A stretch of 64,000 nt of DNA from Apteryx mantelli (lineage: Eukaryota; Chordata; Aves; Apterygiformes; Apterygidae), in NCBI RefSeq assembly GCF_036417845.1, contig NC_089981.1, positions 20,852,001-20,916,000 of the forward strand, written 5' to 3'. How positions within the stretch are numbered: the first letter of the stretch is position 1; the number at the start of each line of letters is the position of its first letter. The translations under genes were made by a program, and so were the position numbers. The notes beneath the pieces are model-generated. The model did not search any database. It had not been told where the DNA came from and was given only the letters and a program-made list of their open reading frames with translations. Positions 61,201 to 64,000 of the stretch are shown in pieces.

Positions 61201-63260
61201 CAAATGCTTATTAATCCCAGCAAATCAGTATATTAGATGTTACCAGCAGAAGAAATTCTTTCCAGATATAAGTACAATCTCAGATTTATACCAATGTTTT
61301 CTAAGCACCAGATCGAGAACATCTCATCATCTTTAGGCTGAATCTATGAAAATAACTTTCTACACTCTCAAACGAAAGACAGTAATTGCTGATTAAAAAA
61401 AACAAAAAACAAAAAACCACAATGACCTCTCTATAACCTCAGGAGAGCATGATACAGTGCTCTTCCAAGCATCTTCTATTTTATTTCTACAGTTAAATCA
61501 AGTCACTATCCCACTTCGAGTTCCCTTACTTTGTACCATCCTCTTCACCTCTTTGAAGATCCTTCTGCCCAGGTCTGTTACACCAGCCGTGTATTTACCA
61601 TCCAACTCACATCAAGTAGGAACAAGGATTTGGGAGGGGGAAGTAGCATTTGTTTCTCACAGAACACACCAGCAAACTAGCAACGCCAAGCCAGTCAGCC
61701 AGTTCAGTATTTTGACAGGTCAGCTCTTTTACCAGAGGGCTGTTGTACCTCATCAAGTCAAGATTAAGGGCTTTTCTCCTGTTACCAACACAGCGTCAGA
61801 CAATCTTAGTTACCTGAAGTTTCCATCTTCTCTCAAGCACACGCTTTGAGAAGATATTCTACCACTGAGGACTCGGCTTTAACTACTTTGGAGTCTGTTC
61901 CTCTCCGCTATGCTTCAGCGTGTTCATAAACCCTTTTCAATCGCTAACCGGAGGAAAAACATGCAAGCGTTTTTCCCTTGCCCCTCTCAAAATCTGCGAT
62001 GTGTTCCTGAACTTGAAGACGGGTAGACTCCGTTACCAGTCTGCACAGACTATATATAATAACAGCTTATACAGGGCAAGAATTAGGTTCGATTATATTC
62101 TCAAATGATAAGGCAAAAGAGCATTAAAGTACTACCCCAAAACAAGTCTGAACTTCAGACATCACTAAATGAGAAACAGAAGGCCTTTAAGAGAGGAAGT
62201 TCAATGACTGAAAATGCTAATTCAAAGCTTTAATCCAAGTGTTAATGTGTGTTTTTAGAACTTAATTATTCCATTTATCACGCATAAAATAGTACTTCCA
62301 TACACCACTAACAGAATTAAGTTGTGAAAAGCACTGAATATACAGTATACTTCAGTAGACAGCTCCTTAAAAATGGCATTTTAAGACAGAAGCAAGAAAA
62401 TATTAGTTGGCTTAGTTCTGAACTGGTCAAACGTTCATGTCCAAAGTAACATCTGACATGGACCTTAATCGCAGCAAATGAACAAAAGCTAGTTACTCAC
62501 TGTTTCTTTTCATTCATCTCCCATGCTTCAAGTATTCGTTCTACTAATTGGCACTTAAGGAAGAGCTATTAAAACAAACAAACAAACATTTACTCAATAC
62601 TTTTAAAATTACGTGGACACTAGTACGCATTTTCGGATTGATTTTAACAAATACCAAATTTTACAAGATAAGCTAAGTTCAGGATAGAGTCGTTCATTAA
62701 AAGATTTAAAGTTCAGAAGCAGCAGATCCCAACCACAAACCCAAGAGCCAAGCCTCCTCTAATTCTACTTCTTTTGATTGTAGCTGCTGAGTTGTACTAC
62801 GGCATAGCTACTGAAATAGTATTTTTATTCCTAAAAATAAGAGGAACTGCTCTTTCAAGAAAAGAAGGTGCTTGCAGCTCTGCATACACACTCCCTTTGA
62901 GGGCAGGAAAAAAATCCCCCTCCCTCCCCAAATCTCTGCAGAACCTCCAAATTTAACAACATGAACAGACATATTACCAAAACCCAGAAAATACTCCTGT
63001 TCATTCTATATACATAAACCATACCACAATTGTACTATATATAAGAGCAACAGCAACAATATCCTGGGAAGGGGAAGTTCAAGAAACGCCCCCCTGAAAA
63101 CACAACTTACATGTTTCAGTAAAAGATTGTCCCCAGTGGAATCCTGATCTGTAATTGTGCCATTTTCTGTGCTTTCAAAAGGACTTGCAAGAATCAATGC
63201 GATACAGATTTCCACTTGAGTATGCAAAAAATTATTCCACGTGTATTTGAAGAACATGTC
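37211..63260 (-). CDS. PPP6R3: PPP6R3 (SAPS3), 3' part of gene: protein phosphatase 6 regulatory subunit 3
   Basis: PPP6R3 binds the catalytic subunit PPP6C through its SAPS domain and directs PP6 to substrates, acting in cytoplasm and nucleus. The window shows fourteen exons with GT-AG boundaries and, except before the last exon, matching phases. They encode about 490 residues, against roughly 870 for the full vertebrate protein. The first four exons are the end of the helical SAPS domain. The rest is the acidic, Ser-rich C-terminal region with casein-kinase-2-like STDSEE repeats, ending in ETSVNGPV. Exons are 29-154 bp and introns about 0.38-3.9 kb, compact as in birds. The promoter and N-terminal half lie beyond 64,000. 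Phase requires one extra tiny exon between 41,156 and 37,239. Introns contain no other gene that I recognise. Confidence 0.96.
37240..41155 (-). other. PPP6R3: PPP6R3 intron region before the last exon
   Basis: Apart from the candidate microexon I see no coding element. There is a 12-base G-run on the plus strand (38,786-38,797), an A-run near 40,316-40,334, and a locally GC-rich part near 39,400-39,520. Confidence 0.5.
38038..38051 (-). CDS. PPP6R3: Candidate 14-nt PPP6R3 microexon
   Basis: The exon ending at 41,156 stops two bases into a codon, while the last exon needs one preceding base. A linking exon must therefore have length 3n+2. Between AG and GTATCT, AACAGGAGTTACAG supplies Arg completion, Thr-Gly-Val-Thr and one G, giving an open frame into GETSVNGPV. 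The acceptor polypyrimidine tract is weak. By my rough estimate a chance match of this pattern in the 3.9-kb interval is not negligible. Confidence 0.3.
41156..41278 (-). CDS. PPP6R3: PPP6R3 penultimate main coding exon
   Basis: 123 bp. It encodes [20 protein letters not shown] and ends PTSSSPEQ plus two bases of Arg, followed by donor GTAACG. If the donor is not used, the next in-frame codon is TAA, so intron retention would truncate the protein immediately after Arg. Confidence 0.95.
41279..44229 (-). other. PPP6R3: PPP6R3 intron with an internal poly(A) signal
   Basis: No exon or gene is recognisable. The minus strand carries AATAAA at 41,730-41,735 followed at once by GGTGGTGATG, a GU-rich element, about 2.5 kb downstream of the preceding exon. 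It could support intronic polyadenylation. Confidence 0.4.
44230..44380 (-). CDS. PPP6R3: PPP6R3 exon
   Basis: 151 bp. It encodes [20 protein letters not shown] and then [17 protein letters not shown] and [10 protein letters not shown]. The acceptor is ATATCTAG and the donor GTGAGA. Confidence 0.96.
45367..45473 (-). CDS. PPP6R3: PPP6R3 exon
   Basis: 107 bp. It encodes [20 protein letters not shown] and then ITALATQLE. The second half looks less conserved than the first, as is usual for this part of the protein. Confidence 0.95.
45474..46876 (-). other. PPP6R3: PPP6R3 intron
   Basis: I see no gene, exon or clear repeat here. Confidence 0.5.
46877..47030 (-). CDS. PPP6R3: PPP6R3 exon
   Basis: 154 bp, the longest exon here. 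It encodes [16 protein letters not shown], then [13 protein letters not shown] and [14 protein letters not shown]. Phases fit both neighbours. Confidence 0.96.
47031..49531 (-). other. PPP6R3: PPP6R3 introns around the 48,448-48,566 exon
   Basis: I see no additional exon. A short degenerate repeat of AAAGTTATG words occurs near 49,391-49,428. Confidence 0.5.
48448..48566 (-). CDS. PPP6R3: PPP6R3 exon (acidic Ser/Glu region)
   Basis: 119 bp. It encodes [17 protein letters not shown] followed by a KMEVDL segment. The SDSEE-type repeats are good casein kinase 2 consensus sites. The donor was chosen as GAAC/GTAGGT because it keeps the frame with the next exon; a second GT four bases downstream would not. 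Confidence 0.95.
49532..49662 (-). CDS. PPP6R3: PPP6R3 exon
   Basis: 131 bp, separated from the previous exon by a short intron of 379 bp. It encodes [20 protein letters not shown], an acidic DEEDIWEEK stretch and FTPESQRRS. It ends two bases into a Ser codon. Confidence 0.97.
50042..50096 (-). CDS. PPP6R3: PPP6R3 exon
   Basis: 55 bp. It completes Asn and encodes [18 protein letters not shown], ending in phase 0. The acceptor is TTTTTGTAG and the donor GTAAGT. Confidence 0.97.
50097..52228 (-). other. PPP6R3: PPP6R3 intron
   Basis: No further exon is recognised. It has a pyrimidine-rich plus-strand stretch near 51,265-51,300 and a small (TA)n/(CA)n tract near 51,584-51,606. Confidence 0.5.
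52229..52326 (-). CDS. PPP6R3: PPP6R3 exon
   Basis: 98 bp, from phase 0 to two bases of an Asn codon. It encodes [20 protein letters not shown], a strongly conserved segment shared across SAPS family members. The donor is GTGAGT. Confidence 0.97.
52327..59244 (-). other. PPP6R3: PPP6R3 introns on either side of the 55,211-55,297 exon
   Basis: Two large introns (about 2.9 and 3.9 kb) without further recognisable exons. They contain a G-run followed by purines near 55,766-55,778 and an A-run near 55,793-55,804. A CAGAGGTTTCAAGGA-like word is repeated at about 58,951 and 58,974. Confidence 0.5.
55211..55297 (-). CDS. PPP6R3: PPP6R3 exon
   Basis: 87 bp, phase 0 at both ends, so skipping would keep the frame. 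It encodes [20 protein letters not shown] and ends in SSLQQ. The acidic Ser cluster marks the start of the disordered C-terminal region. Confidence 0.96.
59245..59330 (-). CDS. PPP6R3: PPP6R3 exon (end of SAPS domain)
   Basis: 86 bp, completes the split codon from the previous exon as Glu and ends in phase 0. It encodes [20 protein letters not shown] and then the NKRNTVDL segment. The donor is GTAAGT. Confidence 0.96.
59740..59855 (-). CDS. PPP6R3: PPP6R3 exon (SAPS domain)
   Basis: 116 bp, completes the split Gln codon and ends after one base. It encodes [20 protein letters not shown] and then a Gln-Leu-Ile-Lys end. The acceptor is CTCTTGCAG and the donor GTAACG. The helix resembles ARM/HEAT-like SAPS segments. 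Confidence 0.96.
60692..60779. repeat. Poly-G, (GA)n and (GC)n purine-rich microsatellite in a PPP6R3 intron
   Basis: A G-run of about ten bases is followed by GAGAGGGAGAGG, long (AG)n runs, and two islands of alternating GCGC. On the gene strand it is a CT-rich tract. It lies in the 2.6-kb intron between the exons at 62,501 and 59,855, which otherwise holds nothing I recognise. Confidence 0.92.
62501..62565 (-). CDS. PPP6R3: PPP6R3 exon (SAPS domain)
   Basis: 65 bp, starts in phase 0 and ends after two bases of a Gln codon. It encodes [20 protein letters not shown]. The acceptor is TTTTAATAG and the donor GTGAGT. Confidence 0.95.
63111..63260 (-). CDS. PPP6R3: PPP6R3 exon (SAPS domain)
   Basis: 150 bp, phase 0 at both ends, flanked by TTTTTCAG acceptor and GTAAGT donor. 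It encodes [20 protein letters not shown] and ends in DNLLLKH, a highly conserved SAPS-domain helix pair. It is the most 5' exon in the window; I see no further exon between it and 64,000. Confidence 0.96.
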
Positions 63261-64000
63261 CTGAAAAACAAGTTCAACGGGGTTCACGCAAACCAGGGTC
63301 TTTGCATTGAACATAACCAACAGTCTCATCCCAGCAAGTTATTTGAGTGACTATGCATAAGTAAGTTGTTCAAATTTTACAAATAAGTATTCTGGAAGAG
63401 AAAACATGCGACCTAGAAAAAAAAAAGTTAATTCTTGTGCTTGCTATTATCTGAACAGAAAAAGGTCTAGCATACAGGATCAGAACAAATTCTGTAACTG
63501 CAGTAACCCTGGGGGCAACCAGCAACGCATTTTCAGGGAACGGATAAAGACGAGGATGCAACGACATCCCCCAGCTACACTCCTTCGGTTAACTGCAGCC
63601 CAGAGAGCCCCCGAGTCAGAAATGCTATTTATGACATGAATCGCCCTTGACAGATTTAGATTTCTCTTGCCACTTCAGGTAAACTAGGTGCAGTTTAAGA
63701 TTATTAAATACCTTGCACAAAACAGAGACAAATACTGAGGTATTGAGGTTGAGATGCAATGAATACCACCCACCTAATCCTGTTCTTGGTTCTCTATAGT
63801 TTTCCTCTTAAACACAGGAAAAATAGCTTTTAAAGCATCATGGCCACTTATTTCAGACTATTTTTATTGCAAGACTCCAATGATTGTCACTGGCAAAATG
63901 GAATTAGAGTTACAGAAGTATGTGCAATGACTGGAACAATAAACAGTGCCATTGAAGCCTCATTCAAAAATACATTTAAAGAGCTTCAATCCTCTTCCAA

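Overview
The window looks like a piece of a sauropsid chromosome, most likely a bird. It contains a CR1-type LINE, a gammaretrovirus-like endogenous retrovirus (ERV), compact introns, and the 3' half of one vertebrate gene that I recognise: PPP6R3 (SAPS3), a regulatory subunit of protein phosphatase 6. All host coding sequence that I can support is on the minus strand.

Layout. Positions 1 to about 17,790 are non-coding, with microsatellites, two small tandem duplications and one AT-rich block (about 14.2-14.45 kb) that reads like a conserved enhancer. From about 17,790 to 29,318 there is a nested repeat complex. A plus-strand CR1 LINE (5' UTR and ORF1 start) is split by a 6,758-bp ERV with two 570-bp LTRs (18,561-25,318). 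CR1 ORF1 resumes for about 160 bp and is then replaced by a 2.5-kb minisatellite of roughly 84 direct units plus 5 inverted units (25,481-28,020). CR1 continues with an ORF2 reverse-transcriptase fragment and a 3' tail. From 29,319 to about 35,756 I see intergenic sequence with no gene I can name.

From 37,211 to 63,260 there are fourteen minus-strand exons of PPP6R3, from the end of the SAPS domain to the stop codon. They have consensus splice sites and consistent phases, except that one very short exon is required before the last exon; I propose a 14-nt candidate for it. The 3' UTR runs to a poly(A) signal at 35,775-35,780. The 5' half of the gene lies beyond position 64,000.

The ERV is a defective copy. 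It has nonsense codons and frameshifts in gag and pol. Its nucleocapsid and most of protease are deleted, nearly all of env is missing, and two conserved active-site motifs are changed. The most unusual object is the minisatellite: each unit carries a polypyrimidine tract followed by TTTCTAG/G, so it reads like dozens of consecutive 3' splice acceptors. It ends in an inverted arm and has displaced the middle of the CR1 element.
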